21,221 bases of DNA, from contig CALABZ010000423.1 of the NCBI GenBank assembly GCA_937888615.1, positions 1 through 21,221 on the forward strand, in the 5' to 3' direction. Made by a program: the position numbers and the translations under genes. Position 1 is the stretch's first letter. Each line of letters starts with the position of its first letter. The DNA comes from an uncultured Lentisphaeria bacterium. GTDB taxonomy: Bacteria; Verrucomicrobiota; Lentisphaeria; Victivallales; Victivallaceae. Of this stretch, positions 7,126 to 15,359 are shown piece by piece. The notes under the pieces were generated by a model. It was not told the DNA's origin and made no database searches. It saw nothing but the letters and a program-made list of their open reading frames with translations.

Positions 7126-9641
7126 CATTTACCTCCCTTCGGGTCGGGATTGGAGAGCCGTTCGAAATATTCGGCGGTTGCTTTGCGATACTTGGCGGGG
7201 ACGTCTCCGGCGTCGAAAACATACACCCGGACCTGTCGCTTCAAATCCACCAGCAGTTCGGAGAGCAGGGAAACGACGTGGGCGGCATTGTCGGAAACTT
7301 CCTTGTATGCGGTGGGGCGTCCCTTCGGCATGGCGGAAGAGGCGGAACCGTTAGCGAGCTGAATCTTTCCACGGATTGTTTCGAGACGTTGGCGCAAAGC
7401 GGGATCGGAGGTCTGTTCGCCAAGCATAGACAGGGCCCGGTCCATGTCCTCCAGCAGTTCCTTCATGTCGTTCATGACCTCGTTGGCTTCCGCCGGGGGG
7501 ATTTCCTCCGGGTTTTTCGCGGCGTATTTCAGGTGGCGGGACTGTTCGTTAAGCTTGCCTGCCGCCGATTCCAGAAATTGCGCGGTGTCCATGCCATCCA
7601 TGCGCATTTCATTGATCATGTCCTTGATTTCCTGAAGTTCTTTCTGCAGTTGCTTTGTCTGTTGGGCGGGGGAGGAATCGGGACCGGACTTGCCCCCGGC
7701 GCTCTGGTCGATGCGCTCGGCGAGCCGCCCGAGCTTGCCGGCGTTGCCCATGGTACCGGAACGGCCCTGCTGACCGGCCTTTTCGCCGAGTTCGCCCGGC
7801 ATGGATTTGAGTTCGTCGCGCACCTGTCCGGCGTCCTTCTGACCGGATTTGAGTTCGTCGGAGAGTTCATCCATCTTTTTCCGGGCCTCGTCCAAGGCCT
7901 TGCGGGTGGCTTCGTTGGATTCTTTTTCAAGCAGTTTCATGGCGCTTTCGAGGTTGGCCGTGGCTTTCTGACTTTTCAGGGAGGCGGCGGCGTTTTTCCC
8001 GGCCCGCAGATTGTTGGAGGATTCGCTCATGCTTTCCATTGCGTGGTCGAGCTTTTCCTGAAAATCTGAACCGGTCAGCGATTTTGCTTTAAGCTGTTCG
8101 GTCCGTTCCTGAATGCGGTCCTGCTTGTCGGCCGTTTCGTTCTGCGGACCTCCGGCGCCGGACTGTTCCGCTTTTTTAATATCATTGTTCAGGCTTTTCT
8201 GTTCCTCGGCCAGTTGCTTGAGCTGGTTATGGGGATTCTGCGAGGCGTCGATTTCCGGCGGCTTGAATTTCTGTTTGTCCTTGAACGGATTGTCTTTGAT
8301 CTCCGGGGTGCCGGGCGGACCTTTTATCATCAGCTTGCGGATATTTTTCATGGCTTGAATCAGGTTCGCTATGGCTTTCTGCTGATGCTTCGAACCCTGA
8401 TCGATATCTTGCCCGGCAAGAGAGCCGACGCAGTTGTTCATGTCCTGATGGGCCAGTTCCAGATAGTTGATGATATCGGCGGGAAGAGTCCTGCTTTTCG
8501 GGTCTTGCAAGTATTTGTCGAGGTTTCCGGCCAGTTCCTGTTGCATGGCGGTGATGTTGTCGAGGGCTTTGGCGGTATCGACGGGGTTGGTTTTATCCGG
8601 ATTCAGTTTATAGATTTTCAGGGCGAAAAGCGCCTTGTTGAGTCGAAGTTGTTCGCGGAGAAATGCATTTAGAATTTCGATGGCCTGCAAGCCCTCGGCG
8701 GTAAGGTTCGCACCATTGTTGCCGTCTTCCTTGCCGGTCAACACGTCTTCGCGGAACGGGCGTACTTCGATGAAACCCGGCTCGCTGAGAATCGTCCGCT
8801 GTTCGCCCCCGACCAATGCTTTGCCGGTCAGGTGGTAGCTGACCAGGTCGAACGGCTTCACCTCCAGGTCTTCCAGCGCCAGAAACGCGCCGAAACGAAT
8901 GCGTCCGTCCCCGGCGGGCAGTGCCTCCGGCGGAATATTCGAGTGGAACTCGGCATTCACATAAACCGACAGCGCGAGTTCGGTGAAGCCGTGCGGCGAT
9001 TCCCCGGCCCCCTCCCAGTCCAGTTCGTCGAGCGGTTTGGCCCGGAGTTCGCTCTCGGGGGTCGTGATGATGAGTTTAGCGGTCTCGGCGGCCAGCTTTT
9101 TCTGTTGTTCCTCTTCCTGTTTTTTCTTTTCTTCGGCTTTTTTCGCTTCTTGCTTGTGCTCCTGATAGAGTTTGTTTTGTTGCCGGGCGTGGGACATCAT
9201 GGCGGCGTCCGCCCCTGTGAACAGCAGAGCCGTCGCCAACGACAACAGGAACAGAAATGTTCCCCACGGCAGCCGGTATTCACGGAAAAAGATCCGGGTA
9301 TCGGCGGTGTGGTCCTCTTTCAGGGGGTGGGAGGACTTTTCCAGCTCCAAATAGGTTTCGAAACGGTTGAACGAGCCGGTCATTTCGTCGAATCGTCTGG
9401 CCGTGTCCTGTCGTTTTTCGTAACGGCGGATGCTCAGGATCAGGAAACCTGCGAGCCCGGTCAGGACCAGAACCGTCCCGGCGATGTTGAAAATCAGGCA
9501 GTATTTTCCCTCGGTGTCGAAGATATGGGCGAGGAACAGCGGGAGCGTGGCGAGAATTGCGCACCAGCACCAGAATTTCAGGCCGTCGTGGTAAATATGC
9601 GACAGGCGGTAAAAAATGAATTGTTTTTTTACGGATTTCAT
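7125..9641 (-). CDS. DUF4175-like coiled-coil membrane protein
   Basis: An 838-residue protein with three membrane segments near the N terminus (~23-41, 48-71, 126-146). A strongly charged helix rich in Lys, Glu and Gln follows (150-190), then a beta-rich region (~205-300) and a very long region of predicted helices/coiled coil with many Gln, Lys, Glu and Asn (300-800), ending PKGGK. Length, layout and operon position match the large DUF4175-like proteins of MoxR/DUF58 operons; no enzymatic motif is visible. A scaffold spanning the envelope is a reasonable inference. ATG 9641 is separated from the previous stop by one base and has only a weak GGTGA-like site, so it probably depends on coupling. 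It overlaps the next gene by 1 base. Family assignment is from architecture, not from a diagnostic motif. Confidence 0.65.
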   Translation of the reverse strand: MKSVKKQFIFYRLSHIYHDGLKFWCWCAILATLPLFLAHIFDTEGKYCLIFNIAGTVLVLTGLAGFLILSIRRYEKRQDTARRFDEMTGSFNRFETYLELEKSSHPLKEDHTADTRIFFREYRLPWGTFLFLLSLATALLFTGADAAMMSHARQQNKLYQEHKQEAKKAEEKKKQEEEQQKKLAAETAKLIITTPESELRAKPLDELDWEGAGESPHGFTELALSVYVNAEFHSNIPPEALPAGDGRIRFGAFLALEDLEVKPFDLVSYHLTGKALVGGEQRTILSEPGFIEVRPFREDVLTGKEDGNNGANLTAEGLQAIEILNAFLREQLRLNKALFALKIYKLNPDKTNPVDTAKALDNITAMQQELAGNLDKYLQDPKSRTLPADIINYLELAHQDMNNCVGSLAGQDIDQGSKHQQKAIANLIQAMKNIRKLMIKGPPGTPEIKDNPFKDKQKFKPPEIDASQNPHNQLKQLAEEQKSLNNDIKKAEQSGAGGPQNETADKQDRIQERTEQLKAKSLTGSDFQEKLDHAMESMSESSNNLRAGKNAAASLKSQKATANLESAMKLLEKESNEATRKALDEARKKMDELSDELKSGQKDAGQVRDELKSMPGELGEKAGQQGRSGTMGNAGKLGRLAERIDQSAGGKSGPDSSPAQQTKQLQKELQEIKDMINEMRMDGMDTAQFLESAAGKLNEQSRHLKYAAKNPEEIPPAEANEVMNDMKELLEDMDRALSMLGEQTSDPALRQRLETIRGKIQLANGSASSAMPKGRPTAYKEVSDNAAHVVSLLSELLVDLKRQVRVYVFDAGDVPAKYRKATAEYFERLSNPDPKGGK

Positions 9642-9642
9642 A

Positions 9643-11529
9643 TCAGTTCACCGTCCGGTTGGAAAGAAGGGTTTCGACGAGAGCAAAAGCCAGCAGCAAC
9701 ACCAGCATCAGCATCTTGTAATCTTTGCTCCCGGCGAGACGGTCGAGTTTGCGCTCATGTTCCGGTTCGGAGTTGTGCGGGATGATTATGGCATTGTAAT
9801 TGAATGCATCCGGGATCGGGGTCAGATCGGATTCGCCGGTATTGACGTTGATGCAATACGCCCGGTCTCCGAGCTTGAACACCCCGGCCTTGTCGCGTTT
9901 CAATTCCCCTTCCGGCAGGCGGAGCGGCGCGGAAGCCGTCAGGAACGAATCCTCCGGCCGGGCATTGCTCGAACAGTACTGCACCAGTTCGCGCCAGAAC
10001 GGCAGAAATGCCCCGTAGGTTTGGAAATTGGTGTGATTGGGTTCGATGGGGGCGGCGAGGACGATCAGTTTACCGTTGCCGCGGTTCATTTCCATGGCGG
10101 CGGGGCGGTCACCGTTAAAGGCGGCGATGATCCGGGCGTTTCGCGGCGGGGAGAACTCCGGTACGTTGAAAAATGAAATATCGAACCAGGCGGCGACGCT
10201 CACCTCCAGATATTCGCGGAAAATCGGATGGTCGAAGTTGACCATTTCAAGCTCGGTCTGGCGGATCGTGTTTTTTCCGATTTCGATGCCGAAATGTTTG
10301 AACAAAGCCCTCATGTCCCTGCTGTCGCGATAGACGAGGACGATGCCGGAACCATTCTCAAGCGCGGCGTCGAGCCCGGCGGCGGCGTCGGAACCCAGTT
10401 CCGCACAATCCCGGACGATCAGGATGGCCGGTTTTTTGGGCAGTTCGGCGAGGGTTTTGCGGTCGAGTGGAAGCTCGCGCACCGCGCCGTCGAACAGGGC
10501 CGTACTGGTGAAGTCATAACCGTTGCCCCGCGGCGTCAGGTAAATGTCCGGGGCCTTGAGCGGATTGACCGCAAAATAACGGGTGTTGTCCAGTTCAAGG
10601 TCATCGGTCTTCGTTTCCATAATCACCTTGCCGCCGAGCGCGATTGGTTCGCCGGATGGAGCTTTCAACTTGAACGACTCGGTTTTCTCCGAATGCGACA
10701 GCAGGACGGTTTCGCGTGTGTCTTTCAGCTCGTCTTCCAGAAATACTTTCAGCGTACAGGGGATTGCGGTATCATTGAAATTGGCCGCCCGGACGGTGAG
10801 TTCAAGCTCGGCTCCGGGCACGGTATATGGCGTTTCGACCTTGGCGGAAATGACGGCGGCGTTGCGACGCGGCGGAACCGGGGGGAGGGGGAGCACCCGG
10901 ATTTCGTCGGCGTGCCGGAGAAATTCATAGGACGGCAAACGCCGCCACGGCAGGGCCTGCCGGTCGGTGATGATCGTAATGCGCTTATATTTGGCCGGAA
11001 TGGTGCCGAGACGGCTGTCCGCCTGATACAGCGCGGTCAGAAACCCGGAAGTCATTTGTGACGATTCGTGAAGACCGAAAAATGCTTCCAGCACGTCGCG
11101 GTCCGAGGTGAACTCGCCGCTCCAGCTTACCTGGTCGGTCACGACCGCCCCCAGCGCCGGAGCCGTGGCGGAAACACTGTTCAACTCCTGTTGAAGCGCC
11201 AGTTTCAGCGCGGAACGAACCTGCGGCGTAGCGGTGCTGAACGAGGCGTCCTGGATTACGACCAGCGCCCGTTCCGGTTCCAGTGTGATATCGTCCATAT
11301 ACGGCCACGCAAACGCCAGGCAGAAAAATATCAGCGCGGCGCAGCGGCAGAGCAGGACCAGATATTTGAGCAGGCTATTGCGCCGCTGGCGCTTGACGAT
11401 TTTCCGGGTCAGCAGGTAGAAAGACGGAAACATCTTCACCGTGTGCGGCTTGAGCCGGAGCAGATGCAGGAGGATCGGGACGGAGAGGAACGCCAGTCCC
11501 GTCAGATAAGAGGCGAATGCAAGATTCAT
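9643..11529 (-). CDS. BatA-like VWA membrane protein
   Basis: A 628-residue protein. The N terminus is the conserved BatA-type double-transmembrane module: a hydrophobic helix, LLHLLRLKP, a cytoplasmic loop (FPSFYLLTRKIVKRQRRN), and a second helix to about residue 77. A VWA-like domain follows with DASFS (94-98), which retains the DxSxS metal site, but the later motif reads TDR (188-190) instead of TDG. Next come a beta-sandwich region (~230-320) and a GATase-like domain with GSGIVLVY (~393-400) and DHPIF (433-437). A C-terminal membrane helix (~608-622) ends the protein. It thus repeats the plan of the 755-residue protein two genes downstream. GGAGG is 5 bases before ATG 11529, and the start overlaps the DUF58 stop as ATGA. 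Probably a partner of DUF58/MoxR in an envelope complex; substrate unknown. Confidence 0.8.
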   Translation of the reverse strand: MNLAFASYLTGLAFLSVPILLHLLRLKPHTVKMFPSFYLLTRKIVKRQRRNSLLKYLVLLCRCAALIFFCLAFAWPYMDDITLEPERALVVIQDASFSTATPQVRSALKLALQQELNSVSATAPALGAVVTDQVSWSGEFTSDRDVLEAFFGLHESSQMTSGFLTALYQADSRLGTIPAKYKRITIITDRQALPWRRLPSYEFLRHADEIRVLPLPPVPPRRNAAVISAKVETPYTVPGAELELTVRAANFNDTAIPCTLKVFLEDELKDTRETVLLSHSEKTESFKLKAPSGEPIALGGKVIMETKTDDLELDNTRYFAVNPLKAPDIYLTPRGNGYDFTSTALFDGAVRELPLDRKTLAELPKKPAILIVRDCAELGSDAAAGLDAALENGSGIVLVYRDSRDMRALFKHFGIEIGKNTIRQTELEMVNFDHPIFREYLEVSVAAWFDISFFNVPEFSPPRNARIIAAFNGDRPAAMEMNRGNGKLIVLAAPIEPNHTNFQTYGAFLPFWRELVQYCSSNARPEDSFLTASAPLRLPEGELKRDKAGVFKLGDRAYCINVNTGESDLTPIPDAFNYNAIIIPHNSEPEHERKLDRLAGSKDYKMLMLVLLLAFALVETLLSNRTVN

Positions 11530-12449
11530 CGGAACCTCCTGCCGCGCCGGTTTCGGGCCGCCAGATAAGTGCTGAGGGCCTCCAGCGGCACCCGGTCGGT
11601 GGTGAACAGCACATAGTCGCCGCGGCGGCTTTTGGCGGCTTCATTCAGACCGGCGATGTGTCGTTCCAGCACGTTGAGGTATTCCTTGCGGGCGAGGTCG
11701 GGGGCGAGAACCATTTTCTCGCCGCTTTCGCTGTCCTGCAGCAACATGGTTCGACGATACGGGAAAAAGCGTTCGGCCTGGTCCAGTACGTGGAACAGCA
11801 GGATTTCGCAATTTTTCTCCTGAAGCTGGTCGAATACGTTATTGAACTCGGCCGGGTCGTTGTAGAAATCCGAGATCAGGATGACGATGGTGCCGGGGCG
11901 CATGCAGGCGGCGGCCTCGGCCAGGGTTTCAGACAGGGCACAGCCGGAGGATTCCGGGCGGTTGCGCAGGCGTTCCAGCATTTTCCGGAAATGCGGCAAT
12001 GTCCCGGCCGGTTTCTGGTACGGCGCCGGAGTGGCCCCGACGGTATTCAAGGTGAACATGTCCTTCTGATTGTGCATGGAGAGCATACAGGCGGCGGCGA
12101 TGGAGGCGGCGTAGTCCCATTTGTTCATGACCGCTTCTTCGGATTGGAAATCCATCGAACGGCTTGTGTCCAGAAAAATGGCGGCGGAGAGCTCGGTGTC
12201 CTCTTCATATAAACGGATATGGAGACGGTCGGTGCGCGCATAGATTTTCCAGTCGATGGCGGTGATGCTGTCGCCGTGGATATACTTGCGATGTTCCTTG
12301 AATTCGGCGTTGTTGCCGCGGAACGGGCTTTTGTGCATGCCCGAATAACAGCCGCTGACCAGATAGCGCGCCTTCAATTCCAGTTCCGGCAGACGGGCCA
12401 GCAGTTCGATATCCAGAAATTCGCTGATTGGAATACTGTTTGAATCCAA
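11526..12449 (-). CDS. DUF58 domain protein
   Basis: A 307-residue cytoplasmic-type protein. It has the DUF58 signature (EHRKYIHGDSITAIDWKIY and LHIRLYEEDTE), followed by a VWA-like domain with the metal-site motif DTSRS. There is no membrane segment, unlike many DUF58 proteins that carry two N-terminal helices, so this is the short form. DUF58 proteins are regularly encoded next to MoxR AAA+ ATPases and are thought to act as adaptors or substrates. Start: no ATG exists near the N terminus. TTG 12449 is preceded by CGAGGT with a 6-base spacing, just past the MoxR stop. The alternative TTG 12470 would overlap moxR by 17 bases and has a poorer site. The 3' end overlaps the BatA-like gene by 4 bases. 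Confidence 0.88.
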   Translation of the reverse strand: MDSNSIPISEFLDIELLARLPELELKARYLVSGCYSGMHKSPFRGNNAEFKEHRKYIHGDSITAIDWKIYARTDRLHIRLYEEDTELSAAIFLDTSRSMDFQSEEAVMNKWDYAASIAAACMLSMHNQKDMFTLNTVGATPAPYQKPAGTLPHFRKMLERLRNRPESSGCALSETLAEAAACMRPGTIVILISDFYNDPAEFNNVFDQLQEKNCEILLFHVLDQAERFFPYRRTMLLQDSESGEKMVLAPDLARKEYLNVLERHIAGLNEAAKSRRGDYVLFTTDRVPLEALSTYLAARNRRGRRFR

Positions 12450-12453
12450 GTTT

Positions 12454-13431
12454 TTACCTCGCGGCGGCAATGATTTCTTCCAGAATATTTTCCAGCGTTA
12501 CGTTGTCCGCTTCGGCCCGGTAGTTCAGAATGACGCGGTGGCGCATGACGCCCGGCAGGGCCCGCAGGATATCCTGATCGGACACGTTCAGCCGTCCGTC
12601 AAAGGCGGCGAAGGCTTTTCCCGCCAGCGCCAGATATTGGCAGGCGCGTGAACCGGCCCCCCAGCGGATGTATTTTTCAGCCACCGGCAAGCCGCCGCCG
12701 GGACGGGTCCCTCGCACGATTTTCGTGGTGAACTCCGCGACCGAATGCGGAATCGGGAGGTAGCGGACCGCGTCCTGGAATTTCAACAGTTCCTCATGGG
12801 TGATAACCTTGTTCAACTGCACCGTTTTTTCGTCGGTGGTTTCGAGCATGATGCGGACTTCGGTGGCTTGGTCCGGATAGTCCACATTCAGCGCGAACAT
12901 GAAGCGGTCAAGCTGGGCTTCCGGGAGCGGATAGGTTCCTTCCTGTTCAATTGGGTTCTGGGTGGCCAGCACGAAAAAGGGTTCGCTCAATTCGTAACGT
13001 TTGCCCGCCACCGTTACCGCGCGTTCCTGCATGGCTTCGAGCAGGGCGGCCTGGGTTTTCGGCGGGGTCCGGTTGATTTCGTCGGCCAGCAGCAGATTGG
13101 TGAAGACGGGGCCTTTCAGAAATTTGAATTCACGCGCACCGGCGCTCTGGTTGAGCTCCAGAATTTCACTGCCGGTGATATCGCTCGGCATCATGTCCGG
13201 GGTGAACTGGATGCGCTTGAAACTGAGGTCCGCCACTTCGCCGAGGGAACTGATCAACAGCGTTTTGGCCAGCCCCGGCACACCGGTCAGCAGACAGTGT
13301 CCGCGCGAAACGATCGCCGCCAGCAGTTCTTCGATCAATTTTTCCTGACCGAACACTTTTTTGCCAAGCTCATTAGACACCACATGCATTTTTTTCGGCA
13401 GTTCTTTCAGAATATCTGCTATGACAATCAT
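12454..13431 (-). CDS. MoxR family AAA+ ATPase
   Basis: 325 residues, standard MoxR size. Walker A GVPGLAKT (50-57), Walker B LLLADEIN (113-120) with the catalytic Asp-Glu, sensor-1 ATQN (156-159) followed by the family hallmark PIEQEGTYPLPEAQLDRF, and the C-terminal lid with RALPGVMRHR. MoxR ATPases use ATP hydrolysis to remodel or mature partner proteins, usually via VWA-domain proteins encoded next to them; three such proteins follow in this operon. It should be cytoplasmic, as there is no signal peptide or membrane helix. ATG 13431 comes 2 bases after the stop of the transglutaminase-like gene, with AAGGAA about 9 bases upstream. All key ATPase residues are present, so it looks active. 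The most secure call in the window. Confidence 0.95.
   Translation of the reverse strand: MIVIADILKELPKKMHVVSNELGKKVFGQEKLIEELLAAIVSRGHCLLTGVPGLAKTLLISSLGEVADLSFKRIQFTPDMMPSDITGSEILELNQSAGAREFKFLKGPVFTNLLLADEINRTPPKTQAALLEAMQERAVTVAGKRYELSEPFFVLATQNPIEQEGTYPLPEAQLDRFMFALNVDYPDQATEVRIMLETTDEKTVQLNKVITHEELLKFQDAVRYLPIPHSVAEFTTKIVRGTRPGGGLPVAEKYIRWGAGSRACQYLALAGKAFAAFDGRLNVSDQDILRALPGVMRHRVILNYRAEADNVTLENILEEIIAAAR
12456..12461 (-). promoter_or_regulatory. Ribosome binding site for the DUF58 TTG start
   Basis: CGAGGT on the minus strand, 6 bases before TTG 12449; it overlaps the end of the MoxR reading frame. It supports a TTG initiation codon for DUF58. Confidence 0.6.
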
Positions 13432-13433
13432 CG

Positions 13434-15359
13434 TTATTTCCTTTCTCTGATAAGGTTGATTTTTCGGTGTAATTCATAAAGATCGGCGCGAATCCGCCGG
13501 TAAGCGGCGGGCTCAATGACCGGTGCGGGCTCCAGCACAAAACGAAAATCCACCCGGTTTCCGGAGGCCGTGAGCGAGACGGCGTGGGTCGGAGCGGTTT
13601 TCGACCATTGCAGTTCATCGAATGTCTTGTTTGCGAAGACGAGATGGTATTCAAACGTTCCCTTGCGCCCGTCAAAAAGCCGTACCGGGCGTTTCAGGTC
13701 CGATGGCAGGAACGATTTCGCCAACGCCTCCGGCACTGACGGCAGACCACCGTTGTAACGGAATTCGAAACGGATTTTCGGCTTCAATTCATACGATATC
13801 AGTTCCGAACCGGGCAAAATGGCATCCAGAAACGTTTCAAGCTGGAAACGCCGTTTTTGCGGTGTCGGGCACTGCATCAGCATCCGTTCCCAGTCGTACC
13901 GGCCAAGTCCCTCCGGCACAATTTCCAGTGTGGCGGTGTCGTCGGCGCGGACTGTCAGGTTCAACGATAGAAGGCTCGGTCTGGCCTGCGGGATGTCGGC
14001 GAAGCGGACCGGTTTGCCGATGATCAGCCCGGCGGAACCGGCATCGCCCGGCGGCAGGTCGCCGAACGGAGCCAGATTGTCGGTGGCGTCGAGCCAGAGA
14101 TTGTGATCGGGCAGGTAGACGATCATATGATTGAACTGCCAGCAGGGAAAAGACGGGTCGGTTTTGCTCCCCCGGTTGACCAGCACCCGTTCGGCTTTGA
14201 TGCCGAGCTCGGCGCACATGGCACAGAGGGCGTTGGCCTTGTCTTTGCAGTCGCCGTAGCCGTTACGAATCATTTCGCCCGGGGTTTGAGGACGGAACGC
14301 CGCCGCGCCGAGCGGGGTAGTGACATAGCGGACGGTATTCAGGTAATCATAAATGCGTTTGACTTTGTCGAGGTCGCCGTCTGCACCTTTTACCAGTTCA
14401 GCCAGAACGGCTTTGGCGTCGGCGTCCATTTCTCCGGCGCGGCCGGTCATTCGTTCGACCCAGTCCATGAATTCGTCCCAACTCGGGAGCGTGGTCAGGA
14501 CCAGTCGCGTGGGTACGAGATTCGGGTAAGCGTCGAGAGGAAGCAGTTCACAGGCGGGGAGGGGTTGGTCGAAGGTATAGACGAGGCGGCTACCCTTCCG
14601 GGTGACGGCCGGTTCGCCGGGCAGGTTGTAGAATTTATGTTTCAGCGTGTCCGGGAACGATACGGTGAAGCCGCACGCCGGCAGGATTGATTGCGGCGTA
14701 TATACAGCCTGGAATTCCGGCAAATGATTCGGACGCGGGATCGGAATCTGACTTCGCAGGCGGAGGATCGAGCCGGGCGGCGGAGTCGGGAGCGCCCCGG
14801 ACGTGATTTCGCAATACGAGCCGTCCGGGTAAATGAGCCGGGAGTTTCCGAAAGCGTTGATGTTTCCCGGGGCGACCATTGCCGCACCGGTTTTGTCGTT
14901 GATATAGAACGTATCGATTTGAATTGCCAGAGCGGATTTGTCCGGGTTCAGCAGATACGAAGCCTCGCGTTGCAGATAAAACGCCGGATAATCGGCGAAT
15001 TGTTTTGCTTTTTCGGCGGCGTCCGTCAACTCTTTCAGTGTTTCCGGTGTCGGCGGGTGAATGACCAATTTCTGTTGTTCCAACCGCAGTGAGAGCGGTT
15101 TATCCGGCGCGGAATCCGTGCGCTTGCCGCCGGGCGTGGCGAAGAAAGCATTCGAACCGTCGAACGGGTACGAAACCCGTTTGCCCTGGCGGTAAATCTG
15201 GGAGTTTTCGGCAAGGGCGAGGGATTTATCCTGATAGAACTTCTCCGTATAGTGTCCGGCCTTCGCCAAAACGTCCTCCAGCGGGGCGTCGGGCGGGAGT
15301 TCCCGCAGGGCTTTCAGGTAAAATGCCGGGTAACGCGGCGGGCGCGCCAAGCGCGTCAA
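13434..15359 (-). CDS. DUF3857/transglutaminase part of split gene
   Basis: The 3' part of a gene split by a frameshift; its own first codon (TTG 15359) has no ribosome site. In this frame, residues ~5-65 continue the C13-like domain begun in the other frame (YPAFYLKALRELPPDAP, then LEDVLAKAGHYTEKFY). Next come a DUF3857 beta domain (~125-290) and a transglutaminase-like core (~310-430). The catalytic triad looks complete: Cys371 (NGYGDCKDK), His411 (FNHMIVYL) and Asp424 (LWLDATDN). A C-terminal beta region follows to residue 641. Such DUF3857-transglutaminase proteins are exported and are proposed to act as proteases or crosslinkers on envelope substrates. The signal peptide is on the 5' fragment (15226-15861), so without correction this part would not be exported. 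It is followed 2 bases later by MoxR. Intact length would be about 808 residues. Confidence 0.75.
   Translation of the reverse strand: MTRLARPPRYPAFYLKALRELPPDAPLEDVLAKAGHYTEKFYQDKSLALAENSQIYRQGKRVSYPFDGSNAFFATPGGKRTDSAPDKPLSLRLEQQKLVIHPPTPETLKELTDAAEKAKQFADYPAFYLQREASYLLNPDKSALAIQIDTFYINDKTGAAMVAPGNINAFGNSRLIYPDGSYCEITSGALPTPPPGSILRLRSQIPIPRPNHLPEFQAVYTPQSILPACGFTVSFPDTLKHKFYNLPGEPAVTRKGSRLVYTFDQPLPACELLPLDAYPNLVPTRLVLTTLPSWDEFMDWVERMTGRAGEMDADAKAVLAELVKGADGDLDKVKRIYDYLNTVRYVTTPLGAAAFRPQTPGEMIRNGYGDCKDKANALCAMCAELGIKAERVLVNRGSKTDPSFPCWQFNHMIVYLPDHNLWLDATDNLAPFGDLPPGDAGSAGLIIGKPVRFADIPQARPSLLSLNLTVRADDTATLEIVPEGLGRYDWERMLMQCPTPQKRRFQLETFLDAILPGSELISYELKPKIRFEFRYNGGLPSVPEALAKSFLPSDLKRPVRLFDGRKGTFEYHLVFANKTFDELQWSKTAPTHAVSLTASGNRVDFRFVLEPAPVIEPAAYRRIRADLYELHRKINLIRERK

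Noticed and set aside
7278..8069. Gly/Phe/Val-rich 263-codon plus-strand frame
   Set aside because: Antisense to the coiled-coil protein; the composition is the complement of Lys/Glu/Ala/Asn-rich codons.
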